NCBI GenBank assembly: GCA_033807775.1
Contig: CM066315.1
Span: forward strand, 4,592,501 to 4,656,500
Reading direction: 5' to 3'
Source of the DNA: Saussurea involucrata
Lineage: Eukaryota; Streptophyta; Magnoliopsida; Asterales; Asteraceae
Length of the DNA: 64,000 nt
A program made the translations under genes and the position numbers. Under the pieces are notes generated by a model, which searched no databases, was not told where the DNA came from, and worked only from the letters and a program-made list of their open reading frames with translations. Positions 10,696-23,568 of the stretch are shown piece by piece; position 1 is the stretch's first letter, and every line of letters starts with the position of its first letter.

Positions 10696-11015
10696 GTACC
10701 ATATTATTTTATATGTTTTTTTAATCTAACCCTAACATTTAAAATATTGATAACATATATTTGTTTTAAAATGTGTTTGATTCATATGTATTTATTTTAT
10801 AATGTAAACTTTTTTGCCTTTTTGTAAAACAAAAATTACACATAAAAGAGTTTCGTATTGTGAACTAAATAATATGCAACAAACACATTATGAAACCAAT
10901 ATATTTCATCAATATATTATACCAACCTTAGATTAAAATAAATTACGTGAAATAATACTTTAAAGTAAAAGTCCCATGAATCTCACAAAATTGGTAATTC
11001 TTAAATATTTAAGTT

Positions 11016-11053
<38 letters not shown>

Positions 11054-12306
11054 AAAATAATTCAATTCAATGACAACTCAAAACTCGCAAAACTCAAGAG
11101 TCTAATCGTCATTGAACCAATTAAAGACCTTAACTAATCTTTTGATATAGATATCCTTTTAAAATAAACATGTTTGATGATTAAAAGGTATTTTTTAACA
11201 TCCAAAATCATAGCAATAAAAAAACTCCACATTCATTTAATGTTTCTATAAATTGTTATTGCATAAATGTTTTATTAATGCATCTAGATAAGTAGATATA
11301 GATTGTACTGAATTAAATATCGGTTCAATTACATTAAATGTTTGTTATTACGGGTAGTCCCTACAAAGGATCATACTAATGGCATATACAATACTTGAAT
11401 TCTCGGTGTAGATGCTATATAGTTGGTTCTCATCCTTTAGAGCTACGAGTGTAATAGGAGCATCCGTCGACAAAAGGATCACCCTAAGATGATCATCTCA
11501 TGGTTATTGAGAACGAATCAAATCAGATGGTTCTACTTTCTGACTTGCTCCTATGGAACCAAGATCGAAAAGATTGAAAAAACCAGTCATTCACAAGTCA
11601 CAACCACTGATGAAGGATTCTTCAAAAAGTTAAGGATTAGTAATAATCGAATTTTGTGCATCTTTAAACATAAAGATATATCTATGTTTTGTATGCCCTA
11701 TTTCTTTAAAGGCATTTTAGTTATTTAGAGCATTTTTAACAACTTGTTCATTTTAGAGAAAATGAAGAATATAGAGATTTTAAGATATAATTTGGCTCCA
11801 ATAGTTTTCCAAAAATTATCTTTAAAATGGAGAAAACAGGAGAGGAAGATTTTCTCCAAATATGGAGATAACCCAAAAAATGATTAGTAGATGAGAGCAC
11901 CAATAGAAATATTTAAAAATAATATTTAGAGAGAGAATAATATTTTAATAGACAAAGTTAATATTTTATTATTATAATCAATGTTTCTTTATCCAAAATA
12001 AGGAATCTGTTGGAGATAATTGTAATTTTTTTTAAAATTTTAGCGTTTAATTCTTCATTTAAAAAAAAATTTAAAGAATCTATTATAGATGGTAGTAATT
12101 GGAGTTTATGCTAAAATTCCAAGAAAAGAAAAGGAAAAAAACCAATGGATTAAACTTACAAATTGATTTTACATTTAATCACTAAATTTGTAATTTTAAA
12201 ATATTAAAATATTTTCCATTATTGGTGTAAAATTATTTATTTTTTAATTGAAAACATTAAATCTGAATTCATTTTACACTCCAATTACTAGTGTCCTCCA
12301 CTGGCC
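10696..12306. other. Intergenic sequence upstream of the NHL gene
   Basis: AT-rich and without a recognisable gene. It holds a (TA)n microsatellite at 11018-11048 and, between about 11720 and 12150, MITE-like A/T-rich sequence whose ends I could not define. The promoter of the NHL gene should lie near the right end, but I cannot single out a TATA box. Confidence 0.4.
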
Positions 12307-12492
12307 ATGGCCCCCCTCCCTCTTGTCACTTCTTGTCCCTTTCACCCCTTCTATCCTCTAATTCTTTTCATACACCTCCCAAACCCCCCACTCCTTTTCA
12401 TGAAAACCCATCAAAAAAGCACCCCTTTTCCCCAACCATTTTCCACATTCTCATTAGGGTTTCAATTCTTTTGTAATGCAGACCACCTCTGA
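12307..12492 (+). other. Possible upstream ORF in the NHL gene leader
   Basis: An ATG in good context (GCCATGG) opens 61 codons and stops 30 nt before the NHL start codon. The sequence is pyrimidine-rich like a plant 5' leader. It matters only if transcription starts upstream of 12300, which the sequence does not show. Confidence 0.3.
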
Positions 12493-12522
12493 GCTCTGAT
12501 TCACTTCACTTCCTCACAAAAA

Positions 12523-15500
12523 ATGGCTAAATTTGTGCTGGTTTTCTCATTCACTCTTCTGCTTTTACTTGGAGTTACTTTTGCTGCTCAACCCACTTCA
12601 CCTGCAAGTCAGTCTACTGCATTTTTTTTCTTTCGAGTTTTTTCATATGTGATCTGTGTTTGTTGTGCTTTACTTTCGGTTTCACTTACAACCCATTTCG
12701 TTTTTCAGGGATTGTTAATGGGCTTTTCTCGAATGTTGCTTCTTCTTTGATGAAATGGGCGTGGTCACTCAAAACCACTACCAAACCAGGTATTGGATCT
12801 CTGTTTTCTGTTGATTTTATCTATTATATATAGCGATTAGACCATCTCCAACCGGTCACTAAATCTTACACTAAACACTAAATTTATTTGTTGTAAATGA
12901 CACTATTTAGTCTCCAAGGTCTCTGTTTTCCCCACTAATTTAGTGTAACGAATAGTATTACACTATATTTTGTGCAACACTATTCATTTAAACTACTTTT
13001 TGTATCACTTAAAAAAAACTCATCGGAGAAGATTTACTATTAACACTAGAATTTACACTGCTTTTTACGCTATTTTTGAAATTTGGATTAAAATGTAGTG
13101 TGACCCATTGGAGATGGCGCTAAATGTCGGATGTTTTTGTGGGATTATTGAATGACTGAGAATGGTGGTTCTGAATGTGTTTAATTTTTGTGGGTTTTTA
13201 TTGTTTTAGCGATTACTGGTCGGCCATTGATGAAATTCGAGAGTGGTTATAGTGTGGAGACAGTTTTTGATGGAAGTAAGCTTGGGATTGAACCTCATGC
13301 TCTTGAAGTTTTGCCTAATGGAGAGCTTCTTGTTCTTGATTCTGCTAATAGCAATCTTTACAAGATCTCTTCCTCTTTGTCTCTCTGTAAGTTTTTTTTA
13401 CCCTTTTTGCCCATTTCACTTGTTTAATACAGTCTTGAATTGATCCCATTTGGGACCCACAAAACAAGAAAGATGGAGAAATGTATAAACAAATGCCATT
13501 TTTTGATCCCATTTTGTTGCCATTTGTTTAAATTATGTTTCCCCTTTTTTGTGATTATCTTGTTGGATGTTTGTATCTCTTTCAATTTGTGGTTTTTGAT
13601 TGCAAGATCTTGGATTGTAAATTCGTAATGAGATGATGTGAAAAATTTCAGATAGTAGACCGAAGTTGGTTGCGGGATCAGCCGATGGGTATTTTGGACA
13701 TGTAGATGGGAGGCTTAGAGATGCTAAGATGAACCATCCGAAGGGCCTTACGGTTGACGACAAAGGGAACATTTACGTTGCCGATACTGCCAACATGGCA
13801 ATCAGGAAAATAAGTGATACAGGTAACAGGGTCGTATAATCGTACCCTTTTGGTTATTTAGCGTTTTTCGTTTTATGGGTCTCATTATTCGATGAGAGTA
13901 AATAAAATGTGGTTTTGGTTGGGAAATGGAGAAAAATTAATGAAAAATGATTAAAAACAATGGTATTGTTCTTATTTGTGGCTATAGTTGGTTGTCGCTC
14001 ATTTGCAACCGTTTGATATGCAAATCAATAGCCAAGATTGATCGGGAAGTACGTGTTCGATGATCTATTATCTTGGTTGTTAGTTGGTCTATCTAACATC
14101 TGTAAATTAAGGGGTTGTTTACTTACAGCTTAATAAACTCAATGGTTAGGATGACTTATTCGCTCAACCATACATGAGTGTTTCTTTACGGCTTTGTTAA
14201 GCCATTAAGCTAAAATGGCTATATGGAACAAGCCAGGACCCCTCACTTGTCCCCGTTAAGCTATCCCAAACAAATTAATACCAGAAATAATCTAACCCTC
14301 TCTCTTTGTCTCGCTGAAACCCATTGGTTGACCGTCCAACAGATAGACAGATTTACCCAGAAAGACAACATGGCTTAATGTAAAGTTGACTTCAAACGGA
14401 TCCATAACCTTCAAGATTCTATTTGACCCCTTTGCTCTATGATTCGTTCAATTTCTTGAAAACGGGATATAATTATTTATTCTTTTTGGGATAGGGGTGA
14501 CGACGATTGCAGGCGGCAGCAAAGCAGGCCGTGGAGGGGGACACGTGGATGGACCAAGTGAAGATGCTAAGTTTTCTAACGACTTTGATGTTCTTTATAT
14601 CGGAAGCAGTTGTTCTCTTCTTGTTGTAGACAGAGGAAACCAAGCGATCCGTGAGATCCAACTCCCGTTCGATGATTGTGCTTATCAGTATGGAAGCGGA
14701 TTCCCTCTTGGTAAACCATTATTACATCCATCTCATTCTTAAATCCGTTAAAAATCTAATCTTTGACTTGCATCATGAAAGACTTTTCAAGAAACGAAAT
14801 CTTGAAAATTTTCTTGAAGTTATACATGAGATGATTAATCGTGTTTATCGATTGCAAAACTTGTTGCAGAGATTGCTGTTTTGGTTTTAGCGGGATTCTT
14901 CGGTTACATGCTTGCATTGCTGCAACGAAGAGTTGGTAGCATGATTTCCTCCCAAATGGTAATAGTTAAACCGAAACATTCTTCAAATTTCAAATTTGTT
15001 TGGTCTCTTGATTTATTCGAAACCGACGATTATTTGTTATAAAGAGTGGTATATGTAGCAAAATGTTCTCGTGAAGTTCGAAAAATCATGTGGAATTTTT
15101 GAAGTTGGAATGGGTATGTTTTGACCACAAAAGGTCATACCCTGTCACTTAAGGTTTTAGGGTTTTAATTTTACAAGGACAGTTTAGTAATTTACCAATC
15201 TTGACTCGTCTCCCTGATTTTTGTTTCACCTATTTTGGCGGGACATAAAAAATGAATTTTTTGTCATGCAAAATATGGGATAAGTTTTTGTTTTGTTCTG
15301 TCTTGACCTTGTACTGCAAAGGAAAGTATCCTTAGGGTGCGTTTGGTACGCAGACGGGACGGGACAGGACAAGATAGAACAGCTGTTCAGCGTTTGGCAA
15401 GACTGGACAGAACAGAGCAAATAACATGACCAGTTTACCCCTAATAATTTGTTTATATATTTTGATTAATTATGTAATTTATTAAATTGTAATGAAATAA

Positions 15501-16951
15501 ATATTTTTTATAATAAAAATATATTATTAGAAAGTAATTTCAAGATGATTAAAGTGACCCCAAAATAAAAAGTGAATGGAGTTTTCAATTTTTATTTTCT
15601 AACATTTTCTATATTATTTTTAATATTAATATTTGATAATTTACATAAATTAATCAAAACATGTAAACCATATAAAAATAATATTTTGAGAACGCAAGGT
15701 GAAATTAAAAAAAATACAATAAATAAAATTTAAATAATGAATAAAATATAAAAAGGTGTATTTGATTTTTTAGAAAAGAGTTGGATTTTATTTTGAGGTT
15801 ATATTGGTAAAACAGAAGTCTGTTCCATTTCCAGGGGTGGAACAGGGTTGTTTCACTTTTGTTCCACTCTGTTTCTGTCTGTCCCACATAAAAATCTTGT
15901 CAAACATGGAATAGTGATCCCTGTTATGTCCTGGTCTGTTGTTATGTCCAGTGTACCAAACGCACCCTTATGAGAACTTAGAGAAAATCATAATGCCCCT
16001 AGTTTATTCTCACTTTGACTTTTATGGTAAAACCTAACATTCTATACATGTCAAAGTTTTACGACTTTCTTTACCGATTTAAAATCAATACATTTTGGAT
16101 CATAATACTTATCATATGGTACCGTATGCGACTATGCGTACAAACTTTTCCCAAAAAATCCTAGGATTTATGTCAATTTCGAAGTCAAAAGTTACTCGGT
16201 TTGACCTCAAAAGTCAAACTGTTTCTCTTTGCAAGTAGGAAAAAATCATATTAGACCTGTCTAATAATTTCATTTCTTGAAGGATAAACCTCAGACTACA
16301 ATGCAACAAAGCATTGCTCCAACACCACCATACCAGAAACTTCCGGTAAGACCGCCACTGATTCCGCCGGAAAACGAGCCGGAAAAACAAGAAGAGGGTT
16401 TCTTTGCATCTATCGGAAAACTCATGGCCGATGCCACGTCGTCATTCTCCGAGATCTTGGGAAACATCTTCCCGGGTTTCAAAAAGAAACAACCCAACTA
16501 CCACTTCCAAAATCAACCACCATTTCACCAAGACCACAAGTATGCCGCCAACGGTTGGCCTGTTCAAGATAGCTACGTGATCCCGGAAGGCGACGAACCG
16601 CCGCCGCCGCCAATCGATACACGAACCCCGACCCCGAAAAAGACGTATCCGTTCATGACAAACGATGCGGAGAAAATGCAACAGTTTCGACAAAGCCGCC
16701 ATCTTTATAGCGGGTGGGACCGGGGGGACCCACCGCAACTCCAACAACAGCAGCAGCAGCAGCAACATCACAACAGATACTATTCTTCGGTGGCGGAAAC
16801 TTATTATGAACAAAGTGCGGAGAAAACGAACGAGATTGTTTTTGGGGCTGTTCAAGAACAGGCGGAATCAATGGTGATTAAGCCGTTGGATCATGGGAAT
16901 CTGGTTTATGATCATCGTGGAAAGATTAGGTCTCGTTCTCGTGGCGATTGA
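12523..16951 (+). CDS. NHL-repeat membrane protein, seven exons, 495 residues
   Basis: Exons are 12523-12607, 12709-12789, 13210-13386, 13652-13822, 14495-14710, 14870-14958 and 16283-16951. All introns are GT-AG and the phases join into one frame of 496 codons including TGA. The start ATG (AAAATGGCT) opens a signal peptide (about 1-22). NHL beta-propeller repeats follow (about 75-235), with motifs such as LEVLPNGELLVLDSANSNLY and HPKGLTVDDKGNIYVADT. A membrane segment (about 245-262) precedes a proline-rich tail with a run of eight glutamines (about 427-434). Arabidopsis has a small family of such NHL-domain proteins of similar plan; their biochemical role is unclear, so I assign none. The predicted topology places the propeller outside the cytoplasm. 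Intron 2 and intron 6 carry MITEs. The gene looks intact. Confidence 0.92.
12838..13122. mobile_element. MITE-like inverted repeat in intron 2 of the NHL gene
   Basis: The left end reads CCATCTCCAACCGGTCAC. The complement of the right end is CCATCTCCAATGGGTCAC, giving an 18-bp terminal repeat with two mismatches about 280 bp apart. The interior is AT-rich and non-coding. I could not fix a target duplication, so the superfamily is open. Confidence 0.65.
15335..15967. mobile_element. Tourist-like (PIF/Harbinger) MITE in intron 6 of the NHL gene
   Basis: A 633-bp insertion has the perfect 15-bp terminal inverted repeat GGGTGCGTTTGGTAC and a TTA target duplication (15332-15334 and 15968-15970). 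TIRs starting GGG and a 3-bp TWA duplication are typical of PIF/Harbinger-derived Tourist MITEs. It makes up about half of this 1324-bp intron and carries no transposase. Confidence 0.85.
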
Positions 16952-17574
16952 TGGATTATATGAGAATAAAAATCGGAATTATTTCATTGTGATAAGTAAT
17001 TTTGCAATGTTTTAAGAGTATAGCAATTAGGGTCTTATAGAACATATATGATGCAGCAGCACTGGAAGCAAAAATATATTGCAAGAAGCTGGCTGCCATT
17101 GTTATTGAAAAAGGTGAATATGAAATTCCTGAAGAATCATCGTTGTTTTCGATCCTTGTTTTCATGAGCTTTTTTCGATCAAAGATAAGTTCAGTTGAGA
17201 ACGGTATTTTCGTTATGAACTGAGAAATTACCGAGAACATGCCATATGTGTCGTATATTCATTATGAATATTGTAACAGATTTATGTTCAGACATTCTGG
17301 TTCACAATGAAAATGTGGTTTTGAAATGAACTTTGTCCATACCCTTTATATTTTTCTAATTATCTTCTAAACATGTTTTTTGAGTAAATTAACTTATCAA
17401 TTAATTTTTATTAAACATTTATTTATTAATTTAAAAACCAAACACTTGTTTGAATTAAATATTACATTCTTATTGGGGGTGGGTGGTTTGTATGAATTAA
17501 ATGCTAATAATATCCAACATGTGCATGTGGCATCAAGAATGTCTTGCCATCTTTGTATTCTTGTAAACCACTTG

Positions 17575-17578
<4 letters not shown>
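16952..17578 (+). other. 3' region of the NHL gene and downstream flank
   Basis: An AATAAA lies at 16965-16970, close to the stop codon; others further right are less clear. The rest is AT-rich with no gene visible. Confidence 0.45.

Positions 17579-17607
<29 letters not shown>
17579..17607. repeat. (TA)n microsatellite at the TIR element's left end
   Basis: About 14 TA units directly abut the GGGGC terminus of the inverted-repeat element at 17608. The matching end at 39028 also abuts a (TA)n run. Confidence 0.9.
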
Positions 17608-17610
<3 letters not shown>

Positions 17611-18196
17611 GCAGATTCAAACGAGAAGGCATAGCATTTGCGAGAAGGCGAGAAGGAATCCTGACCAACCACCTAATTAAATCAAGGGCTTTGATTATTG
17701 ATGGCAATATTGTAATATATATGCCTAGTTTAAGCCATAAACACGTTGGAAAGGGCAAAATTGGGAAAACAACAACTTTATTATGGATATGTATTACAAT
17801 TGCTAGTTTATAGGATCTAAAAAATATAAATATTCTAACTAATAATGATTCTCAAAATCCCCCTATAATCAAGTTCTCTTTCATCTTCATCTTCATATCC
17901 CACTTCATGAATAATCGTCTTAGGGAGGAGGAAAAATAATTGCCTGCAAAAAAACTACAAAAAATCAAGGGTTTGGAAATTTAAAAAATGCAACGGATAA
18001 TCCACTTTTTGGAGTTATCATATATGATTGTATAGGAGATAACATATGCCTTAGAGTAGGTAATCATCTATGATTATGTGCATTACAGTAGGTAATCATC
18101 TATTATTACATATGCATGAAGCAAATAATTATGTGATTGTAAAGGAGGTGAGGTATGATATAAATATGACATATATGATATCAGATAGGTTGATAT

Positions 18197-18852
18197 TGTT
18201 GGATATAGTGTCCAGAGTCATTAACTATTGGTAATATTTCTAATAGTAGCATGGTCCTTTTGGGTTGCCCTTATGACCCAAAATAAACAATCAGAATAAT
18301 TAAAGGGAGTTAAAGCAACTAGTTCAGTTGATGATAAGCTGCAATATAATTAATTAGATTAATTATATAAAGTGCATGGACTGATTGGTTAAAATAGTTT
18401 TAACAAGCTTATCGGTTCAAGGGGGCTAAGTGTAAAATAGAGGGTTATAAATAAACTGCTAGGGGTTAAACCCTAATGAGTTTTTTCAATCTCTCTTGGA
18501 GCCGTCGATCTCCCTTCTCCCTCTCCCAAAATCGTAAACCCTAATTTAGGGTTTAGTGATTAAGCATCTTCCTGTTGTTGGTATTTTGGTGTTCTTAAGT
18601 GTGAGCCACTAGAGGGATTCATACTATTGGTCCTTGACATCCAAGAAGCGAGATCAAAGGTTTGATTAATCATTGTGGTTTTCGACAATCGCAATAAACA
18701 AGTAAGTGTTCTTGATTCAATCTTTTGTAGTTAATTATCTCGAACGCATGTATTCATATGGGTTGATACTTTGTATAACCATTGATGATAAAAATTAAAA
18801 TATGCTTCTGTTGCCTATATCATGTGGTTGTATGTTTATTCAAAACCTTTCA
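18197..18852 (+). repeat. 5' LTR of Copia-B
   Basis: The 656-bp LTR begins TGTTGGATATAG and ends CA one base before the primer binding site. It matches 37870-38432 over its first 563 bp. Confidence 0.88.
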
Positions 18853-18853
18853 G

Positions 18854-18866
18854 TGGTATCAGAGCC
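18854..18866 (+). other. Primer binding site, initiator tRNA-Met, Copia-B
   Basis: TGGTATCAGAGCC follows the 5' LTR end after one base and is complementary to the initiator tRNA-Met 3' end. Confidence 0.92.
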
Positions 18867-19229
18867 ATTGTTCTTAGATATTATCTCAAAAGTGTTTCAA
18901 TTTGATTTGCAAAACTGTTTATGTTGGATTAGGGTTTTTGAAATTTAGGGTTTTGAGGCTACAAAATCGATTTCAAATTTTTGTGGCCATTGGATTGCTT
19001 AATCCCTAAGTTAGGGTTTCATGGTCATAACCTCAAAACATAATTTTTGGAAACTAATTTTTTACTTGCATAAAAGGTTTGTATTATTAGCGATTAAGTT
19101 TTATCGAAATCCTTAAATGGTATAGGGTAGTCTTTTTTTTATGCAATGTTATACCCTAATTGTTTTTGGCTAGTTTCCTAACTTGCCTAAAACACAACAA
19201 TAAACAATTTTGGCAAATATTGAATTGAT

Positions 19230-19593
19230 AATCTTACATATTATCTTATCTTATATAAATATATTTAGGTTGAATAAGATTGTAAGATAAACATTAACAT
19301 TATTTATATAGTGAATATAAATTGTATGTCAAATATTTACATTAATTATTAGCATGTGTCCTTACATGTTTAATTGGAATTAATTATGGAAACGATTATA
19401 TTAATTATTAAATGTGCCCTCACATGGTTAATTGGAATTAATTAGATAATCATAATTTTAAATTGTTTAAAATTCCATTCAATCTTATCTTATATAAATA
19501 TATTTAAGTTGAATAATATTGTAAGATAAACATTAACATTATTTATATATTGTGAATATAAATTGTATGTCAAATATTTACATTAATTATTAG
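19230..19593. repeat. Tandem repeats in the Copia-B leader (left part)
   Basis: Units containing TTAATTATTAAATGTGCCC and ATAATCATAATTTTAAATTG recur here and again at 21261-21505 with few changes. The solo LTR at 19594 interrupts one of them at an ATTAG site. The repeats are non-coding. Confidence 0.75.
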
Positions 19594-21260
19594 TGTAATA
19601 ACCAGGTATGTTATTTAATAATTTAACTTGTAGTATTTTAGTTAATTTAGATTTGAGAAATTTTATAAGTATTTATTTTTAGTATTTTATGGAGTTAGGA
19701 GTTAAGGGGTAAGTTTTAATTTTTAATTGGAAGTTTGGGGGTAAGTCTTGCCAAATGAGTGAAGCCTAGGGTTTGTTTGGTTATCTTAGATAAACTCCAC
19801 ACCACCACCGCCTTTTTGTGTTAGGCTAGAAGGAGGTGTCTCTTAGAGACACAAGTAACAAAATATTCAAAGTGTGTGTGTGTTCGGTTAGAAAGAAAAG
19901 AGAGAAAAGAGAGAAAGGTAGAATCGAAAGAGGAAGGAGAAGGCAAGATTCAGCTGGGGTTGAGGATTAACAGCAAGAAAACAAAGGTATTAATCTATAT
20001 AAATCCTTACTTTTATGTATAGTAGGTTTTGTATGAGTTCAGAGATGGGTTTTGATGATTTAGGGATGTTTTGGAAAATCTGAGCACATGGTTAGGTTAT
20101 GTTAATAGTCTTAAACATATCTGCATAACTACAGCAACATGCATAGTTTAAAAGATTGAATTTCTGGGTTTTAGGAAGAACAGTGGACTGAGACATTCAT
20201 TGAAGTCGCAACAGTAGGTTGCGACATGGTTGAATTTTATGATCTTCATGAATGTCGCAACCTTGAGTTGCGACTTGCTCGTGAAGTCGCAATAGTGGGT
20301 TGCGACTTGGTGCTATGTCGCAACAGTTGGTTGCGACTTGAGGGGGGTTGTCGCAACAGTTGGTTGCGACATGAGGGAGAAGTCGCAGTAGTTGATTGCG
20401 ACTTGGTACTGTGTCACAGTAGTTGGTTGCGACATGGTGTATTGTATTGCGACATAGAGTATTTCCATGGTTGATTGCGACTTGAGTCGAGGATTTCAGG
20501 ATTTTAGAGATTTTAGTCTTTAAAAGAAATATTTTTATTTGTGTGATACAGGTTCTGTGAAACTGAACTGAAGAATTTGGAGTGCTTGGTAATAGCTTGG
20601 GAGGATTTTGAAAATAATCGAAACAAGTGAGTTTTTATTTAAAATGTTTTCAAATGGAATACATATATGTGAATGAATGTAATATTGTGCATATGGTGTT
20701 TATATGAGTATTACATTGCATGGGTACTAGTTGGCCGGGCTTAGGACCGGTGAAAGTTGGCTGTTCAGAGGGACAGTGGTGTTGGCTGTATTTAGTACAT
20801 CGGTGTAAATTAATTAATTGGCTTGCTACCAATTAATATGGCCAAGAGAAAGAGAAAGATAAAGAGATGAAAAGATACATGATGCATGAGTCCTATTTGG
20901 TATTTTTATTTTGTGCATTATGTGTATTGAATGTTTGTAAAAGATGATTTTTTTAACTAACGAGGATTTTCTCACTAGACCTCAAGGTCTAACCCTCATT
21001 TTTGTTTTAAAATATGTATTCCAGGTCGAGGAGCAAGTAAGGATAAATGATAGGTTTATCATGTCTAGCTTTTTGGAAGATAAATGATTATGAAGATTCA
21101 AGATGTGTTTTGTATCTGTTATTACATTTTGTACTTTATTATAAAAAGTTTGTAGTTGAAAGACCTATTTGGTTAAGCTAAGGGACCGTAAATGAAATAT
21201 GATGTATTATTTTGTGGTGAAATATATGTTATTTGTATGTTAGGAATCCGGGTTGTTACA
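19594..21260 (+). mobile_element. Solo LTR, gypsy-type, in the Copia-B leader
   Basis: The 1667-bp segment has TGTAATAACCAGG...GTTGTTACA ends and a 5-bp target duplication ATTAG (19589-19593, 21261-21265). The neighbouring unoccupied repeat shows the uninterrupted site. Its start closely resembles the solo LTR at 31672. A GA-rich leader-like stretch (about 19890-19985) and a hairpin array lie inside. Solo LTRs arise by recombination between the two LTRs of a full element. Confidence 0.9.
20203..20478. repeat. Array of GTCGCAAC/GTTGCGAC hairpins in the solo LTR
   Basis: At least five near-perfect inverted repeats follow each other. Each has a stem GTCGCAAC, a loop of about 5 nt (AGTAG, CTTGA, AGTTG) and the complement GTTGCGAC. 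Spacers vary, so the stems are conserved more than the spacing. Confidence 0.85.
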
Positions 21261-21540
21261 ATTAGCATGTGTCCTCACATGTTTAATTGGAATTAATTAT
21301 GGAAACGATTATATTAATTATTAAATGTGCCCTCACATGGTTAATCAGAATTAATTAGATAATCATAATTTTAAATTGTTTAAAATTCCATTCGATTGAT
21401 TTATATGAAAACGATTATATTAATTATTAAATGTGCCCTCACATGGTTAATTAGAATTAATTAGATAATCATAATTTTAAATTGTTTAAAATTCCATTCA
21501 ATTTATATATATATATATATATATATTAGACCTTAATTAT
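21261..21540. repeat. Tandem repeats in the Copia-B leader (right part) and (TA)n
   Basis: Two more units of the repeat at 19230-19593 are followed by a short (TA)n run near 21507-21527. The remaining leader to 22266 shows no gene. Confidence 0.7.
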
Positions 21541-22266
21541 ATATATAAAATTAAATTATACATTGATAGTCAAACCGAGACTAGGCGTACTCACTATAAG
21601 CACTCTAAGGGGGTTTCAGGAGGTTACCTATAATATGGTTGCCGAATGAGTCAATGGTTTTTAAAACGCCCTGCGTTACCATACTCACCGCCTCTTGTGT
21701 GGACTAGTGGAATTACCGAAAAGGTTTGATAGGTCAATGTGACAAGTTAAAAGTATTAACTATGAAGTATAAAAACAAAATCCAGTTTTAGATATACTAA
21801 GAAATGTGAAAGTCTTATGCTACCCATGAAAAGAACACACATATTCTTATAGTTTGTTAACGGAGCGTGTGCGGTTTGCCGGCACGTTAATGTGAAACTA
21901 TAGTCGAAAATGATGTGGCACTCGTGATTCTCAAGCGTACTTGAGCCGAGGGGTCCATGTGTTCTTGCATGGTCGATTCACCATCTAGTTTGTGATCCTC
22001 GACATCCCAGTCACAAATAGAAGATAAGCATAGTCGATATTAACATGCCATTGACATAAGTCGGTGAATCTCAAAAGAACCAGGAGTTTCATAGTGAATG
22101 AAATTAACAAATAGCATTTGTTTACCTAAATAACTTTGTGATGTGATTACGGCATCCCTTTTCACATCATAGAGTAAAATATGGATCCTAGCCTTGTTAA
22201 ATAATTTTGGATAATTGTTTTTAAAGGTTAAATTTCAAACTAACTAAAATAAAACTATATCTACAG

Positions 22267-23568
22267 ATGGCTGAAAATATTCCTCCTCCTCCTCCTCCTA
22301 CTCACTCAACATCCAACCTTACGTTACTCTCTATCCTAAGTAAAGATAAGCTGACTGGGCCAAATTACTTGGATTGGATTCGTGCCTTGAGAATTACCTT
22401 GAGGTACGAAGACAAAGAGTATTTGCTCGACGAGGATCTTCCTATACTTAATGATGATGCAAGCCCTGAAGCAGTAACTGAATACAATAAGCAATTCGCG
22501 AAATCCACAAAAGTCGCGTGTCTCATGTTGGCGTCCATGTCCCCGGAACTTCAAAAGAGTTTCGAGAACATGGGGGCGTTTGAACTAAATGAGCAGCTTC
22601 GTGAAATGTTTCAGGAGCAAGCGAGGCAAGAAAGGTTCCAAGTCGTAAAATCGCTTATGGAATGTAAGCAACAGGACGGTGCCCCTGTATGTGCGCATGT
22701 GCAAAAGATGAAAGCGTACATTGACAGGTTAGGCAATCTAGGTGTCGGTTTCCCAAGAGAGCTTGCCATTGATATGGTGCTAAACTCTCTTAGTGGGGCA
22801 TATAAACAGTTCATAGTGAACTTCAATATGAACAATATGGACAAGACCTTGATGGAACTTCATGGCATGTTGAGATCAGCTGAAGCAAGTATGGGTAAGA
22901 CCCAAATTGCTCACTCAACTGCTCCCGTCCTGGCCATTAGGGAAGGTGGCTGTAAGAAGAAGAAAGTTTCTCATCCCAAAGGGAAGGGAAAGGCTAAAGT
23001 TGTTCCTCGCAACCAAGGCCATAAGAGAAAAGCTGATTCTTCTGACATATCACCCATAAGTGACCCTAAAGAGGCCATATGCTTTTACTGTCAAGAAAGG
23101 GGCCATTGGAAGAGAAGCTGCCCAAAATATCTGGAGGACTTGAAAATGAACAAGGTCAAAGGGTGTGGCACCTCAGGTATTTTTACAATTGAACTCCATA
23201 GTACTTCGATTTCGAACTCTTGGGTCCTTGATACGGGATGTGGTACTCACATTTGCTCTAATTTCCAGGAACTAAAGGGAAGTAGAACGTTGAAGCATGG
23301 GGAGCTGAATCTGATCATGGGAAACAGGATGACTGCCGCTATTACCAAGATTGGAGATTTTGAGCTCATGCTTAGTAGTGGTTTTTCAATAAAGTTATTA
23401 GATTGTTGCTACTCGCCAGAAATGGCTCGAAACATTATTTCTTTTCATGCATTGTACAAGGATGGTTTTGAATTTCAATTTGATAATAATAATGGTTGCA
23501 TTTTGGTTTATAAAAATGGTTGTTTTATTTTAAAGCCTCTCCTTGTAATGGTGTGTATGAAAATGTGA
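22267..23568 (+). pseudogene. Copia-B Gag and protease start, frame broken at the 3' end
   Basis: A 433-codon frame begins ATGGCTGAAAAT. It has a copia Gag domain (about 20-215), one CX2CX4HX4C zinc knuckle (C272-C285, CFYCQERGHWKRSC) and the protease motif LDTG (321-324). Near 23520-23545 the coding signal moves to another frame, so the last residues here are out-of-frame read-through. The Gag part itself could be intact. As part of a broken polyprotein it probably no longer supports autonomous movement. Confidence 0.9.

Noticed and set aside
14108..14280. Possible hAT-like MITE in intron 4 of the NHL gene (GTTGTTTACTTACAGC... and ...AGCTATCCCAAACAAAT)
   Set aside because: The ends pair only loosely and no target duplication is found.
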